Source: Halopseudomonas sabulinigri (GTDB taxonomy: Bacteria; Pseudomonadota; Gammaproteobacteria; Pseudomonadales; Pseudomonadaceae). Taken from it: a stretch of DNA of 64,000 nucleotides. Where the stretch lies: positions 1 through 64,000 of the forward strand of contig DRHT01000031.1 in the NCBI GenBank assembly GCA_011053055.1. Direction: 5' to 3'. A model generated the notes under the pieces. That model saw only the letters and a program-made list of their open reading frames with translations, was not told where the DNA came from and searched no databases. The position numbers and the translations under genes were made by a program. Shown here piece after piece: positions 14,558 through 24,637 of the stretch; positions within the stretch are counted from its first letter, which is position 1, and every line of letters starts with the position of its first letter.

Positions 14558-16357
14558 TTAACTCTGCTGACTCTGCGGCGTCACTCGCAGCACTTCTTCA
14601 ATAGTCGTCAGGCCAGAAGCTACTTTCTGTGCACCGGATAGCCGCAGACTGTGCATACCTTCCTTATAGGCCTGACGGCGCAGGGCGTCCAGATCCGTAT
14701 CAGCATGGATCAGCGACTTGATACCGGCACTGATTGGCATTAATTCATACACCCCGGCACGACCACGGTAACCGGTCTCACGACATTCCACGCAGCCAAC
14801 CGGTTCTTGCGCCTGGGTGGGTATGGGTGCGTTCCAGGGTTTGGTCAGATCTACCCAGCCCTCTTCATCCACCTGCATGGGCGCCTTGCAATGCGGGCAC
14901 AGGGTGCGCACCAGACGCTGCGCCATGACCCCGAGCACCGTCGCTTTGATCAAATAGGGTGGCACACCCAGTTCGATCAAACGGCTTACCGCGCTGGGTG
15001 CATCATTGGTATGCAGCGTAGAGAGCACCAAGTGCCCAGTGAGCGCCGCTTGAATTGCCATTTCGGCGGTTTCCAAATCGCGGATCTCACCGATCATGAT
15101 GATATCCGGATCCTGACGCATGAGTGCGCGGACCGCATTGGCAAAGTTCAGATCGATATTGTGCTGCACCTGCATCTGATTGAAGCTGTCTTCAACCATT
15201 TCAATCGGGTCTTCCACAGTACACACATTGACTTCAGGCGTGGCCAGCTGTTTGAGGGTGGTGTACAGCGTGGTGGTCTTACCGGAACCGGTTGGCCCGG
15301 TAACCAGGACGATACCGTTCGGTTGCGAGACCATGCTCTGCCAGCGCCGCTGATCTTCGCTGGAGAAGCCCAACTGATCAAAGCTGCGCAACAGCACTTC
15401 CGGGTCGAAGATACGCATCACCATCTTCTCGCCAAACGCCGTTGGCAAAGTGGAAAGACGCAGCTCGATCTCGTTGCCCTTGGGCGACTTGGTCTTGATA
15501 CGACCATCCTGAGGTTTGCGCTTCTCCGCGACGTTCATGCGACCGAGGGTTTTCAGGCGGCTAACCACCGCAACCGTGACCTGGATCGGAAACTGATAAA
15601 CCGTGTGCAATACGCCATCAATGCGCAAACGCACGCTGCCGGTCTCGCGGCGCGGTTCGACGTGAATATCACTGGCGCGCTGCTCGAAGGCATACTGAAA
15701 CAGCCAATCAACAATATTGACCACGTGTGCGTCGTTAGCATCCGGCTCCTGGCTCATGTTGCCCAGGTTCAACAACTGCTCGAAGTTACCGATACCACTA
15801 AGCTTTTGATCGCCCGCATTAGCGCCGGTTACCGAGCGCGCCAAGCGATAGAACTCGACTGTGTAGCGTTGCAAGTCGCTGGGATTGGTTATTACACGCT
15901 TAATATCACGGCGCAGCACATGGCGCAGATTATCTTCCCAGCCGGTGACAAAGGGCTGAGCGCTGGCGATGATGGCTTCTTTCTCATTCACATCAACAGC
16001 GAGAATTTTATGACGCTGGGCGAAAGCGAATGACATCAGCGGGGTGACCGCCGAGACGTTGATTTTGAGCGGATCGATACGGAAGTAAGCTTGACCAGCC
16101 TCAGCCGCCATCCAGCGGCTTAGCGTATCCAGGTCAAGTTTTTTGCCCGGCCTGGTTTCATCTTCAACGTCTTGGCTGGCGATGAATTCGAGCGGGTGCA
16201 ACTTAGCGGTATCGCCTGAACCGGAGCGACGTAGCGTCACCAGGTTGTCTACCGTCTCGGAGGTGAGTCGCCCCTGCGCCATAAGCACATTGAGAAAATC
16301 ACCCAGATCCAGTGGCCGATCACTGCCGGGAATCGCCAGATCCGCCAGACTTTTCAT
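14558..16357 (-). CDS. Secretion/pilus-type ATPase (GspE/PilB family)
   Basis: Hexameric ATPase of the type II secretion/type IV pilus superfamily. The order is an N-terminal MshEN-like domain (to about 200), an N2 domain with ASDIHVEP and RLRIDG, Walker A GPTGSGKTTT (about 335), the Asp box, Walker B IMIGEIRD, the His box TGHLVLSTLHTNDA, and a CxxC...CxxC zinc site (CPHC, CVEC). All motifs are intact. The ATG at 16357 (AGGGAG about seven bases upstream) is preferred to 16378. No pilin, platform protein or secretin gene lies nearby. It matches in place and neighbours the stand-alone PAO1 gene that I remember as PA5210, next to the CYTH-CHAD gene. It probably powers or substitutes in a system encoded elsewhere. 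Confidence 0.9.
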   Translation of the reverse strand: MKSLADLAIPGSDRPLDLGDFLNVLMAQGRLTSETVDNLVTLRRSGSGDTAKLHPLEFIASQDVEDETRPGKKLDLDTLSRWMAAEAGQAYFRIDPLKINVSAVTPLMSFAFAQRHKILAVDVNEKEAIIASAQPFVTGWEDNLRHVLRRDIKRVITNPSDLQRYTVEFYRLARSVTGANAGDQKLSGIGNFEQLLNLGNMSQEPDANDAHVVNIVDWLFQYAFEQRASDIHVEPRRETGSVRLRIDGVLHTVYQFPIQVTVAVVSRLKTLGRMNVAEKRKPQDGRIKTKSPKGNEIELRLSTLPTAFGEKMVMRIFDPEVLLRSFDQLGFSSEDQRRWQSMVSQPNGIVLVTGPTGSGKTTTLYTTLKQLATPEVNVCTVEDPIEMVEDSFNQMQVQHNIDLNFANAVRALMRQDPDIIMIGEIRDLETAEMAIQAALTGHLVLSTLHTNDAPSAVSRLIELGVPPYLIKATVLGVMAQRLVRTLCPHCKAPMQVDEEGWVDLTKPWNAPIPTQAQEPVGCVECRETGYRGRAGVYELMPISAGIKSLIHADTDLDALRRQAYKEGMHSLRLSGAQKVASGLTTIEEVLRVTPQSQQS

Positions 16358-16428
16358 ACCGCGCTCCCTTTTCAACATTCCCTGTTCAGTCTGGCAGCCA
16401 AAGGGCCGCCAGACCAGCCTGCTACTGG

Positions 16429-17832
16429 TTACTGATTCAGCTCACGCCACGCGTTTAGCTTACGCACTCGCTGGCCCTGCTTGCGCAGCGCGGCCAACAG
16501 TAGCTCACGTTGCTCTTCCTCTATCTGCGGGTATTGCTCCAGCAACGCTTGTAGCTTGTTCAATTCACCAAACAAGCGATCGGGCTCAGAGACCTCAAGA
16601 AAAGACCGGAAGTTGCCCAACAATAGATGCAAGCGACCAAGCCGTGGCAGTTGATCCATCCACTCATGTACTTGATGGTCGGTATCATTATGGTGAGGTA
16701 CGCGCAGTTCTTGAATCTCCTTGCCGACCGTACCAAGCAGCCAGCGCTGTAACGTCAGTGCCGCAATACGGTCACCACGCGGCGGACGCTTGGTCTGCCA
16801 GCGCTTGGCCAACAGCCATAGTGCCAGTTCAACGAACAGCTGGCCCCAAGCAGCATCAGACAGTTGCTGATCGAACGCTTCACTCGCCTGTGCACGTGCT
16901 ATCTCGCCGGCAGCGTCATCAGCCCAACCCTCCAACACCAGCGGCTGAAACACCGCCAACAGTTGATCCAGAGGCACAATAAAAGCCTGTGCCGAAGAAC
17001 GTGGCAAGGCTAGGTCAAATACGCCGAAACAAGCACGCAAAGCAGTCATACTGCCGGTCAGCTCGCGAAACAGCTTCCACTGCCGAGCATAGCGGTATTG
17101 CTCAGCCAAACGTTGAACGCGGCCCAACAATTGAGTAACCAGACCTTCAATAACGTCATCAACACTGGTGCTAGCCTGCCATTGCGGTGCATCCAGGCGT
17201 AACGCGTAGCTGCTTGGATCAAATAACCGATAGCCACGCTCAGCTTTGCTGATATCGCATGGCATCAGCACCTGGTCACGGCACAGCTCGAGGGCCAGAT
17301 CAAGCAAAGCGACGGGCGATCCTGTGCGAATTTCCAATTCCAGCTCACTGATCGGTTCAACCTGTTCGCCAGCCGACACTTCACCCTGATCCAGCGCTGC
17401 CTCGACCTCAACTTGTTCGCCATCACGCTCCCAACGCAGCAGCACGCGGGTACGTTGGAAATCGGTGGTAAACACGGGTTGCAGCGTGCTTTTGTCCAGC
17501 TCGGCCAACGCCGCAGGCCAGCAACTGTCGTCCAGCAAACTGAAGTCCAGCGCCTGCTCTTGCAGGTTCCAATCCCATTCGTTGCGCTCTGATAGACCCG
17601 CGACACTTTGGCCGCGACTTTTCAGGGTCTGGATGATGGCATCGCCATCACGCCGCAGGCGCAGCGCCACTTTTGCGCCAGCCAGATCGCGCTCAGGCGT
17701 ATCATAGTATTGGTTGTACAAGGTGCTGATTTGCCAGTCATCGACCAAACGGCTCTTCAACAAGGGATGCTCACGCAAGGCGTTCAGTACATCAGCACTA
17801 GCGCGCAACTTAATTTCGGTTTCTTTGCCCAT
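16429..17832 (-). CDS. CYTH-CHAD inorganic triphosphatase (YgiF-like)
   Basis: 467 residues. The N-terminal CYTH tunnel domain carries the signature ExExK as ETEIK at residues 4-8, plus VALRLRRDGD and TLKSRG strands that line the active site with basic side chains. From about residue 220 an alpha-helical CHAD domain follows, with histidine- and basic-rich helices, a module linked to polyphosphate. Members hydrolyse inorganic triphosphate, as shown for E. coli YgiF. It is divergent from the DUF47-Pit phosphate genes that start 126 bp away, which fits a phosphate/polyphosphate theme. The start at the ATG 17832 places ETEIK at the usual position. The substrate is inferred from the family. Confidence 0.88.
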   Translation of the reverse strand: MGKETEIKLRASADVLNALREHPLLKSRLVDDWQISTLYNQYYDTPERDLAGAKVALRLRRDGDAIIQTLKSRGQSVAGLSERNEWDWNLQEQALDFSLLDDSCWPAALAELDKSTLQPVFTTDFQRTRVLLRWERDGEQVEVEAALDQGEVSAGEQVEPISELELEIRTGSPVALLDLALELCRDQVLMPCDISKAERGYRLFDPSSYALRLDAPQWQASTSVDDVIEGLVTQLLGRVQRLAEQYRYARQWKLFRELTGSMTALRACFGVFDLALPRSSAQAFIVPLDQLLAVFQPLVLEGWADDAAGEIARAQASEAFDQQLSDAAWGQLFVELALWLLAKRWQTKRPPRGDRIAALTLQRWLLGTVGKEIQELRVPHHNDTDHQVHEWMDQLPRLGRLHLLLGNFRSFLEVSEPDRLFGELNKLQALLEQYPQIEEEQRELLLAALRKQGQRVRKLNAWRELNQ

Positions 17833-17900
17833 CGGGTTTCTCTGCCATACCGCCGCCCGAGGGGCAAGCGGTAAAAATGTGTTCTTTTGATGTCAATCAG

Positions 17901-17929
17901 ATGACGGCCAGACATGCAGCACCTATACT
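17901..17929 (+). promoter_or_regulatory. Candidate sigma-70 promoter for the DUF47-pit genes
   Basis: A -35-like ATGACG (17901-17906) and a -10 TATACT (17924-17929) are separated by 17 bp. They lie 30 bp upstream of the DUF47 start codon. Found by eye only. Confidence 0.45.
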
Positions 17930-17958
17930 TTGCGGCCTAAACTCCCGCTGGAGGCGCT

Positions 17959-18636
17959 ATGCCTAACAATCCCTTTCTCAGCCTGTTCGGCCGCTCCCCT
18001 ATAGGCCCGATGCAGCAGCACATTGCCAAAGCACACGAGTGTGCTGCGCAATTGATGCCTTTTATCGAAGCAGTCATCGCTAATGACTGGACCGCGGCCG
18101 AGCGTATTCAACAGCAGATTGCCCAGCTCGAACGGGATGCTGACAAACTCAAGAAGGATGTACGCGTACACCTGCCCAAAAGTCTGTTTCTTCCTGTGCC
18201 GCGTTCAGACCTGCTAGAGCTGCTCAGTGTACAGGACAAAGTTGCCAACCGCGCCAAGGATATCGCCGGCCTGATGTTGGGTCGCAAGATGATGATCCCG
18301 GTGCCGTTGAATGATGCTTTCAGAGCCTTTGTGCAACGCTCAGTGGATGCCGCAGCCCAAGCTCTCACAGCAATGAACGAACTGGACGAGCTGCTGGAAA
18401 CCGGCTTCTCCGGCCGCGAAGTGACGCTAGTGGAGCGCATGATTGAAGAGCTCGACGCGATCGAGCACGACACCGACAACATGCAGATCAAGCTGCGCGC
18501 TGACCTGTACAAACTGGAAAAGGATCTACCTCCGGTAGACGTGATGTTCCTGTATCAGATCATCGAATGGATTGGTGATGTCGCTGACCGCGCCCAGCGC
18601 GTAGGCAACCGCCTGGAATTGCTGATGGCCCGCTAA
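17959..18636 (+). CDS. DUF47 (TIGR00153) PhoU-like Pit accessory protein
   Basis: 225 residues, all alpha-helical, with the family opening SLFGRSPIGPMQQH and conserved acidic helices (ELDAIEHDTDN). DUF47 proteins are distant PhoU relatives found next to low-affinity phosphate transporters and thought to modulate them at the membrane face. Here pit starts 37 bp downstream in the same direction, so the two are almost certainly co-transcribed. The start codon at 17959 has GGAGG a few bases upstream. The length and order match the Pseudomonas pair. The regulatory role comes from the family, not from anything in the sequence. Confidence 0.88.
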   Translation: MPNNPFLSLFGRSPIGPMQQHIAKAHECAAQLMPFIEAVIANDWTAAERIQQQIAQLERDADKLKKDVRVHLPKSLFLPVPRSDLLELLSVQDKVANRAKDIAGLMLGRKMMIPVPLNDAFRAFVQRSVDAAAQALTAMNELDELLETGFSGREVTLVERMIEELDAIEHDTDNMQIKLRADLYKLEKDLPPVDVMFLYQIIEWIGDVADRAQRVGNRLELLMAR

Positions 18637-18673
18637 GGGCAAGCCGAACCATGCATCCAACAGAGTACTAAAT

Positions 18674-19933
18674 ATGACGCTGATTACAGAGTACGGCACC
18701 GTCCTGCTCATTCTGGCCTGCCTCTTCGGTTTTTTCATGGCCTGGGGGGTAGGCGCCAACGACGTGGCTAATGCCATGGGCACTTCGGTCGGTTCCCGCG
18801 CGCTGACCATTAAACAGGCGATTCTCATCGCCATGGTTTTCGAATTCCTCGGCGCTTATTTGGCCGGCGGCTCCGTTACCCAAACTATTCGTAGCGGCAT
18901 TCTTGACGCTGACATGATCAGTCCGGACCAGATGATCTTCGGCATGTTGGCCTCGCTTCTTGCTGCCGGCACCTGGTTGCTAATTGCATCGATCAAAGGC
19001 TGGCCGGTATCAACCACTCACTCCATTATTGGCGCCGTCATCGGCTTCGGCGCAGTTGGCGTATCCATGGATGCCGTGCATTGGGGCGGTGTGGTACCCA
19101 TTGTGTCGAGTTGGGTCATTTCCCCGCTGCTGTCCGGGGTGGTTGCCTTCATGATTTTCATGAGTGTGCACAAGCTGATCCTCAACACCGAAGATCCCTT
19201 TGCCAATGCTAAGCGGTACGTGCCTTTCTATATGTTCGCGGTCGGCTTTATCGTCACCATCGTCACTTTGACCAAGGGCCTCAAGCACGTTGGTCTTGAG
19301 CTGAGTGGCCTGCAGAGCCTGGGCCTTGCATTGCTGTTCGGCGCAATCGTCTGCGCCGTGGGCGTGTTACTGCTAAAGCGTATCAAACCTGACCCTGTTG
19401 CAGATAAGAGCTTCCACTTCGCCAGCGTGGAAAAAGTCTTTGCCATATTGATGATTTTTACCGCCTGCGCCATGGCGTTCGCCCATGGCTCCAATGATGT
19501 CGCAAACGCGGTGGGTCCGCTGGCAGCCATTGTTGGCGTACTAAGCTCCGGCGGCGATATTGTCGAGAAGTCAGTGGTTCCCGGCTGGGTACTGTTGCTC
19601 GGCGGTGTTGGTATCGTCGTCGGCTTAGCCACCTACGGCTACCGAGTCATGGCGACAATCGGCCAGCACATCACCGAGCTGACACCCAGCCGCGGTTTCG
19701 CTGCCGAACTGGCCACTGCGACCACAGTGGTCGGCGCTTCCAGCATCGGCCTGCCAATTTCGACGACCCACACCCTGGTAGGCGCAGTGCTTGGCGTTGG
19801 CATGGCGCGAGGCATCGGCGCACTTAACCTGCGAGTAATCGGTACTATCTTCAGCTCGTGGGTGGTCACCCTGCCCGCTGGCGCGGTTCTCGCGATCATC
19901 TACTTCTTTATCCTTTCGGCTATTTTCAGCTGA
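18674..19933 (+). CDS. pit: Low-affinity inorganic phosphate transporter, Pit family
   Basis: 419 residues with about ten hydrophobic segments. The two halves repeat the PHO4 signature: GANDVANAMGTSVGS near residues 27-41 and HGSNDVANAVGPLAA near 273-287. Both also carry the second motif, PVSTTHSIIGA and PISTTHTLVGA. The family symports metal-phosphate with protons across the inner membrane. It is coupled to DUF47 upstream and followed by a strong hairpin before argE. It is complete and of normal length. Substrate discrimination between phosphate and sulfate in this superfamily rests on context; the DUF47 and CYTH-CHAD neighbours favour phosphate. Confidence 0.9.
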   Translation: MTLITEYGTVLLILACLFGFFMAWGVGANDVANAMGTSVGSRALTIKQAILIAMVFEFLGAYLAGGSVTQTIRSGILDADMISPDQMIFGMLASLLAAGTWLLIASIKGWPVSTTHSIIGAVIGFGAVGVSMDAVHWGGVVPIVSSWVISPLLSGVVAFMIFMSVHKLILNTEDPFANAKRYVPFYMFAVGFIVTIVTLTKGLKHVGLELSGLQSLGLALLFGAIVCAVGVLLLKRIKPDPVADKSFHFASVEKVFAILMIFTACAMAFAHGSNDVANAVGPLAAIVGVLSSGGDIVEKSVVPGWVLLLGGVGIVVGLATYGYRVMATIGQHITELTPSRGFAAELATATTVVGASSIGLPISTTHTLVGAVLGVGMARGIGALNLRVIGTIFSSWVVTLPAGAVLAIIYFFILSAIFS

Positions 19934-19945
19934 CGAATAGCACCC

Positions 19946-19984
19946 GGCGGCGTAAGCTGAACACTCCTGTTCGCTTACGCCGCC
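19946..19984 (+). terminator. Long hairpin between pit and argE
   Basis: GGCGGCGTAAGC pairs perfectly with GCTTACGCCGCC, and inside it GAACA pairs with TGTTC around a CTCC loop. The total stem is 17 bp with one bulged base. No T tract follows. The stem ends 10 bp before the argE start, beside its CGGAG ribosome site, so it could end the pit transcript or affect argE translation. Confidence 0.55.
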
Positions 19985-19994
19985 CGGAGTTTCC

Positions 19995-21143
19995 ATGGCT
20001 TTGCCCTCGCTAAAAGCGCAATTCGACGCCCTGCTCAAACTACCCTCTATCAGTTGCACCCAAGACGATATGGACCAGTCCAATCTACCGGTAGTGCATC
20101 TGCTAGCCAGTTGGCTCGGCGACCTAGGCTTTGCGTGCGAGATTCAGCCGATTCCCGGAGAGCCCGGAAAAGCCAACCTGATCGCGACCCTGGGCAGCGG
20201 ACCTGGCGGCCTAGTAATGGCCGGCCATACCGATACCGTACCCTGCAATCCCGAGCGTTGGCAGCACGACCCTTTCAAGCTGACCGAGCAGGATGGGCGC
20301 TGGTATGGGCTGGGCAGCTGCGACATGAAAGGCTTTTTTCCGCTAATCATCGAAGCCGTACGCGATTATGTTCATCAGCCCTTCAAGCAGCCGCTCATCG
20401 TGCTCGCCACCGCCGACGAAGAAAGCTCCATGAGCGGTGCACGTGCGCTGGTTGCCAGTGGCCTGCCAAAAGCACGGCATGCCATCATTGGCGAGCCGAC
20501 CGGGCTCAAGCCAATCCGTGTGCATAAGGGCATTATGATGGAGCGCATCGACATTACCGGTCAGGCTGGGCACTCGTCGGACCCTGCGCTCGGCAACAAT
20601 GCGATGGAAGCTATGCACAGCGTCATCAGCGAACTGATGGTGTTGCGCAGCAGTTGGCAGAAGCGCTGGAACAATCCGCTGTTCGGCGTACCGACGCCCA
20701 CGCTGAACCTGGGCTGCATTCATGGTGGTGACAATCCCAATCGCATCTGCGCCAAATGTGCACTGGAGTTCGATATACGCCCATTGCCGGGCATGGACCC
20801 GGACGCCTTGCGTGCCGACATCCAGACTCGGTTGGACCTCATTGCTGCCGAACGTCAGGTCGAGATTGTCTATGCGCCGCTGTTTCCAGGCGTGCCGCCC
20901 ATGGATACCGCCGCCGACGCGCCACTGGTCAAGGCTTGCGAGGCGCTCACCGGATATAACGCCGGTAGCGTCGCCTTTGCCACCGAAGGCCCTTACCTGA
21001 ACCAGATCGGCATGCAGACGCTGATTCTTGGGCCCGGCGACATCGAACAAGCACATCAGCCGGACGAGTTTCTGGCCATGGATAGACTCAATCCAACCGT
21101 CGATATACTGCGCGAATTGATCAAACGATTCTGCCTGCAATAA
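19995..21143 (+). CDS. argE: Acetylornithine deacetylase
   Basis: 382 residues of the M20/ArgE metallohydrolase family, which removes the acetyl group from N-acetylornithine in arginine synthesis. Zinc ligands are visible as the H in MAGHTDTVP, the D in GSCDMKGFF, and the acidic pair in TADEESSMSGA. The lid-domain segment GQAGHSSDP is also present, and LGPGDIEQAHQPDEF near the end supplies the last histidine. The start at 19995 has CGGAG upstream. Its neighbour argA, next downstream in the same direction, catalyses the first step of the same pathway. The length is normal. Confidence 0.95.
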   Translation: MALPSLKAQFDALLKLPSISCTQDDMDQSNLPVVHLLASWLGDLGFACEIQPIPGEPGKANLIATLGSGPGGLVMAGHTDTVPCNPERWQHDPFKLTEQDGRWYGLGSCDMKGFFPLIIEAVRDYVHQPFKQPLIVLATADEESSMSGARALVASGLPKARHAIIGEPTGLKPIRVHKGIMMERIDITGQAGHSSDPALGNNAMEAMHSVISELMVLRSSWQKRWNNPLFGVPTPTLNLGCIHGGDNPNRICAKCALEFDIRPLPGMDPDALRADIQTRLDLIAAERQVEIVYAPLFPGVPPMDTAADAPLVKACEALTGYNAGSVAFATEGPYLNQIGMQTLILGPGDIEQAHQPDEFLAMDRLNPTVDILRELIKRFCLQ

Positions 21144-21218
21144 CCGATTCAGCGACCAATAACTTGAAGCTTGCTGCGACAGGCCCTTTAATAGCTCTTT
21201 TGCATGGAAACCCCGCGA

Positions 21219-22502
21219 ATGCACGACTACGTCAATTGGTTCCGCCACTCGACGCCCTATATCAACCTGCACCGGGATTGCACCTTCGTGCTGATGCTCC
21301 CGGGCGAAGGCTTGGCGCATCCTAACTTCAGCAATATCGTCCACGACATCATGCTGCTTAACAGCCTGGATGTGCGCCTGGTATTGGTACACGGTTCGCG
21401 CCCACAGATTGAAGAGCGCTTGAATGCTCGCGGCATCACCTCGCGTTATCACAATGATCTGCGCATCACTGATATCGACACGCTGACCTGCGTGACTGAA
21501 GCCGTTGGCGCGCTACGTATAGCCATTGAGGCGCAATTGTGCACGCAGCAACAGGGCGCGCGCTTACGGGTAACCGGCGGCAATCTGGTCACTGCCAAAC
21601 CGATTGGCGTGGTTGACGGCGTCGACTTTCATCACACCGGCGAAGTAAGACGCATTGATCGCAAGGCCATCAGTCGCCATCTGGATGAGCACGACATAGT
21701 GTTGCTGTCGAGCCTGGGATACTCCCCCACCGGCGAGGTATTCAACCTCGCTTCTGAGGATGTTGCGACCAGCGTAGCGGCCGCCTTGGGTGCCGATAAA
21801 CTCATTCTGTTCGGCGAAGATACCGGCATCAAAGATGAGAGCGGGCAATTGTTGCGCGAACTTAAACCGACCCGCGCCGCGCCCTTGCTCAATAGCCTTG
21901 GTAATACGATGCCGGGTAACTTGCTGCGCGCCGCTTGCAAAGCCTGCAACGCTGGTGTGCGCCGCTCGCACATCATCAGCTTCGCCGAAGACGGCGCCAT
22001 GCTCAATGAACTGTTCACCCGCGACGGCGGCGGCACGCTGGTTGCTCAGGAAGCCTTCGAGCAAACCCGCGCAGCCACCATAGAAGACGTTGGCGGCCTG
22101 CTAGATCTGCTGCGCCCATTGGAGGATGCAGGCATTCTGGTACGGCGCTCACGCGAAGTACTGGAAACCGAGATCAGCCAATTCGCCTTGGTTGAGCGCG
22201 ACGGCACTATTATCGGCTGCGCCGCACTGTACCCGCTGGAAGGCTCGACCTCGGCGGAGCTGGCCTGCGTTGCAATCGACCCTAACTACCGGCAGGGTGG
22301 TCGTGGCGATCAGTTGCTGCAGCACATCGAGGCGCAAGCGCGTAGCATGAAAATTGATACGCTGTTTGTGCTCACCACCCGCACTGCACACTGGTTCCGC
22401 GAACGCGGCTTTGTGCCCAGCAGCGTAGAACGTTTACCGGCCAAACGCGCCGAGCTGTACAACTACCAGAGAAATTCAAAGGTCTTCGAAAAAGCCCTCT
22501 GA
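21219..22502 (+). CDS. argA: N-acetylglutamate synthase
   Basis: The two-domain ArgA has an amino-acid-kinase-like domain (about 1-290, with LVLVHGSRPQIE and VTGGNLVTAKP) that carries arginine feedback inhibition. A C-terminal GNAT acetyltransferase domain follows, with GGRGDQLLQHIE binding acetyl-CoA. It makes N-acetylglutamate, the first step of arginine synthesis. The open frame extends to an ATG at 21204, but family members begin near M-x-D-Y-V-N-W, which is the ATG at 21219, so I place the start there (427 aa). It follows argE by 75 bp and is probably in the same transcription unit or has its own promoter in the gap. Confidence 0.94.
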   Translation: MHDYVNWFRHSTPYINLHRDCTFVLMLPGEGLAHPNFSNIVHDIMLLNSLDVRLVLVHGSRPQIEERLNARGITSRYHNDLRITDIDTLTCVTEAVGALRIAIEAQLCTQQQGARLRVTGGNLVTAKPIGVVDGVDFHHTGEVRRIDRKAISRHLDEHDIVLLSSLGYSPTGEVFNLASEDVATSVAAALGADKLILFGEDTGIKDESGQLLRELKPTRAAPLLNSLGNTMPGNLLRAACKACNAGVRRSHIISFAEDGAMLNELFTRDGGGTLVAQEAFEQTRAATIEDVGGLLDLLRPLEDAGILVRRSREVLETEISQFALVERDGTIIGCAALYPLEGSTSAELACVAIDPNYRQGGRGDQLLQHIEAQARSMKIDTLFVLTTRTAHWFRERGFVPSSVERLPAKRAELYNYQRNSKVFEKAL

Positions 22503-22595
22503 ACCAATCTTGCATCACACCAGCGCCGAGCGGCTGCATGCCGCGCGGCGAATTGGTATGCTTGTCCGATTGCAATACACCACGGGATTACTGTC

Positions 22596-24434
22596 ATGCC
22601 TGATTACCGCTCAAAAACATCCACCTTTGGCCGCAACATGGCCGGCGCTCGCGCGCTGTGGCGCGCCACCGGCATGAAAGATGAAGACTTCAAGAAGCCG
22701 ATCATCGCGGTCGCCAACTCCTTCACCCAATTTGTACCGGGCCATGTGCACCTGAAAGACATGGGCCAACTGGTCGCGCGCGAAATTGAAAAAGCCGGCG
22801 GTGTAGCCAAAGAATTCAACACCATCGCGGTCGACGACGGCATCGCTATGGGCCACGACGGCATGCTCTATTCGCTGCCTAGTCGCGAGATCATTGCCGA
22901 TTCGGTCGAGTACATGGTCAACGCGCATTGCGCCGACGCCATCGTCTGTATCTCCAACTGCGACAAAATTACCCCCGGCATGCTGATGGCCGCACTGCGC
23001 CTCAACGTTCCTGTGGTCTTCGTCTCTGGCGGACCTATGGAAGCTGGCAAGACCAAGCTAGCCAGCCACGGTCTGGATCTGGTTGATGCGATGGTGGTCG
23101 CTGCAGATGAAAGCAATTCAGATGAAAAAGTCGCCGAATACGAGCGCTCTGCCTGCCCGACCTGCGGCTCCTGCTCCGGCATGTTCACCGCCAATTCAAT
23201 GAATTGCCTGACCGAGGCGCTGGGCCTGGCTCTGCCGGGCAACGGTTCCATGCTGGCAACCCACAGCGACCGTGAGCAGCTGTTCTTGCGCGCGGGCCGC
23301 ACCATTGTTGACCTGTGCAAAAAATACTATACCGATGGCGACGACAGCGTGTTGCCGCGAAATATCGCGAATTTCAAAGCATTTGAAAACGCCATGACGC
23401 TAGACATTGCCATGGGCGGCTCCACCAATACTATTTTGCACTTGCTGGCATCCGCGCAGGAAGGCGAGATCGAATTCGATCTGCGCGATATCGACCGCCT
23501 CTCACGCACAGTGCCTCAACTGTGCAAAGTGGCGCCCAATATCCAGAAGTACCACATGGAAGATGTGCATCGCGCCGGCGGTATTTTCAGCATCCTCGGC
23601 TCACTGGCACGCGGTGGTCTGTTGCACACAGACCTGCCGACCGTTCACAGCCCAAGCATGGCAGAAGCAATCGCCAAATGGGATATCACCCAGACCGATG
23701 ATGAAGCAGTACTCACCTTCTTCAAAGCCGGCCCCGCGGGCATCCCAACGCAAACCGCATTTAGCCAATCTACCCGTTGGGATAGCCTGGATGACGATCG
23801 CGAGAACGGCTGTATCCGCAGTGTAGAGCATGCCTACTCGGCCGAAGGCGGCTTGGCTGTGCTCTACGGCAACATCGCGCAGGATGGCTGCGTGGTAAAA
23901 ACCGCCGGCGTGGATGAGTCCATTCACGTATTCGAAGGTAGCGCCAAGATTTTTGAAAGCCAGGACACTGCCGTAAAAGGCATTCTGGCTGATGAAGTAA
24001 AAGCTGGCGATATCGTCATCATTCGCTACGAAGGCCCAAAAGGCGGCCCCGGCATGCAGGAAATGCTTTATCCCACCAGCTATTTGAAATCAAAGGGCTT
24101 GGGTAAGGAATGTGCGCTGCTGACCGACGGACGTTTCTCCGGCGGCACGTCGGGCTTGTCCATTGGCCACGCTTCGCCGGAAGCAGCTGCTGGCGGCGCC
24201 ATTGGCTTGGTCCGCGATGGCGACAAGGTGCTGATCGATATCCCCAATCGCAGCATCAACCTGCTGGTCAGCGATGAAGAGTTATCGCATCGCCGCATTG
24301 AGCAGGACAAGCTCGGCTGGAAACCGGTTGAGCACCGCCCTCGCAAAGTGACCACGGCACTGAAGGCTTACGCCTTGCTCGCCACTAGCGCCGACAAAGG
24401 CGCCGTGCGCGACAAAGCGATGCTCGACGGCTGA
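22596..24434 (+). CDS. ilvD: Dihydroxy-acid dehydratase
   Basis: 612 residues, the normal long bacterial form. The iron-sulfur cysteines are visible in SNCDKITPG (about residue 122) and [11 protein letters not shown] (about 195). The mobile C-terminal part has [20 protein letters not shown], which contributes active-site residues. It converts dihydroxyisovalerate and dihydroxymethylvalerate to the 2-oxoacids of valine, leucine and isoleucine synthesis in the cytosol. It stands alone here, 93 bp after argA, and its closest Pseudomonas neighbours (folA, thyA) follow after the GGDEF gene. The start ATG is standard. Nothing is missing. Confidence 0.96.
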   Translation: MPDYRSKTSTFGRNMAGARALWRATGMKDEDFKKPIIAVANSFTQFVPGHVHLKDMGQLVAREIEKAGGVAKEFNTIAVDDGIAMGHDGMLYSLPSREIIADSVEYMVNAHCADAIVCISNCDKITPGMLMAALRLNVPVVFVSGGPMEAGKTKLASHGLDLVDAMVVAADESNSDEKVAEYERSACPTCGSCSGMFTANSMNCLTEALGLALPGNGSMLATHSDREQLFLRAGRTIVDLCKKYYTDGDDSVLPRNIANFKAFENAMTLDIAMGGSTNTILHLLASAQEGEIEFDLRDIDRLSRTVPQLCKVAPNIQKYHMEDVHRAGGIFSILGSLARGGLLHTDLPTVHSPSMAEAIAKWDITQTDDEAVLTFFKAGPAGIPTQTAFSQSTRWDSLDDDRENGCIRSVEHAYSAEGGLAVLYGNIAQDGCVVKTAGVDESIHVFEGSAKIFESQDTAVKGILADEVKAGDIVIIRYEGPKGGPGMQEMLYPTSYLKSKGLGKECALLTDGRFSGGTSGLSIGHASPEAAAGGAIGLVRDGDKVLIDIPNRSINLLVSDEELSHRRIEQDKLGWKPVEHRPRKVTTALKAYALLATSADKGAVRDKAMLDG

Positions 24435-24454
24435 TACAGCCAGCACGTCCTAGA

Positions 24455-24480
24455 GCGCGGTTAGGCGACCCTATCCGCGC
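24455..24480 (+). terminator. Imperfect hairpin after ilvD
   Basis: GCGCGG and CCGCGC pair, and after one mismatch the stem continues for four more pairs around a small loop. An AT-rich stretch without a clear T run follows. It starts 20 bp past the ilvD stop and is a weak candidate for its terminator. Confidence 0.35.
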
Positions 24481-24637
24481 CAATATTAAGTCATATCTGA
24501 AATCCTAGCGCCGATCCGTCAAGCTGCCGCCACTAAAGGCCTTGTGCCATACCGCCGGTCGGAGATTCAGTCCTTCCGCTACATCAGAATGCTGCCAGTT
24601 GTCTGTGATGACGTTAACATCAGAGCGTCATTGAATT

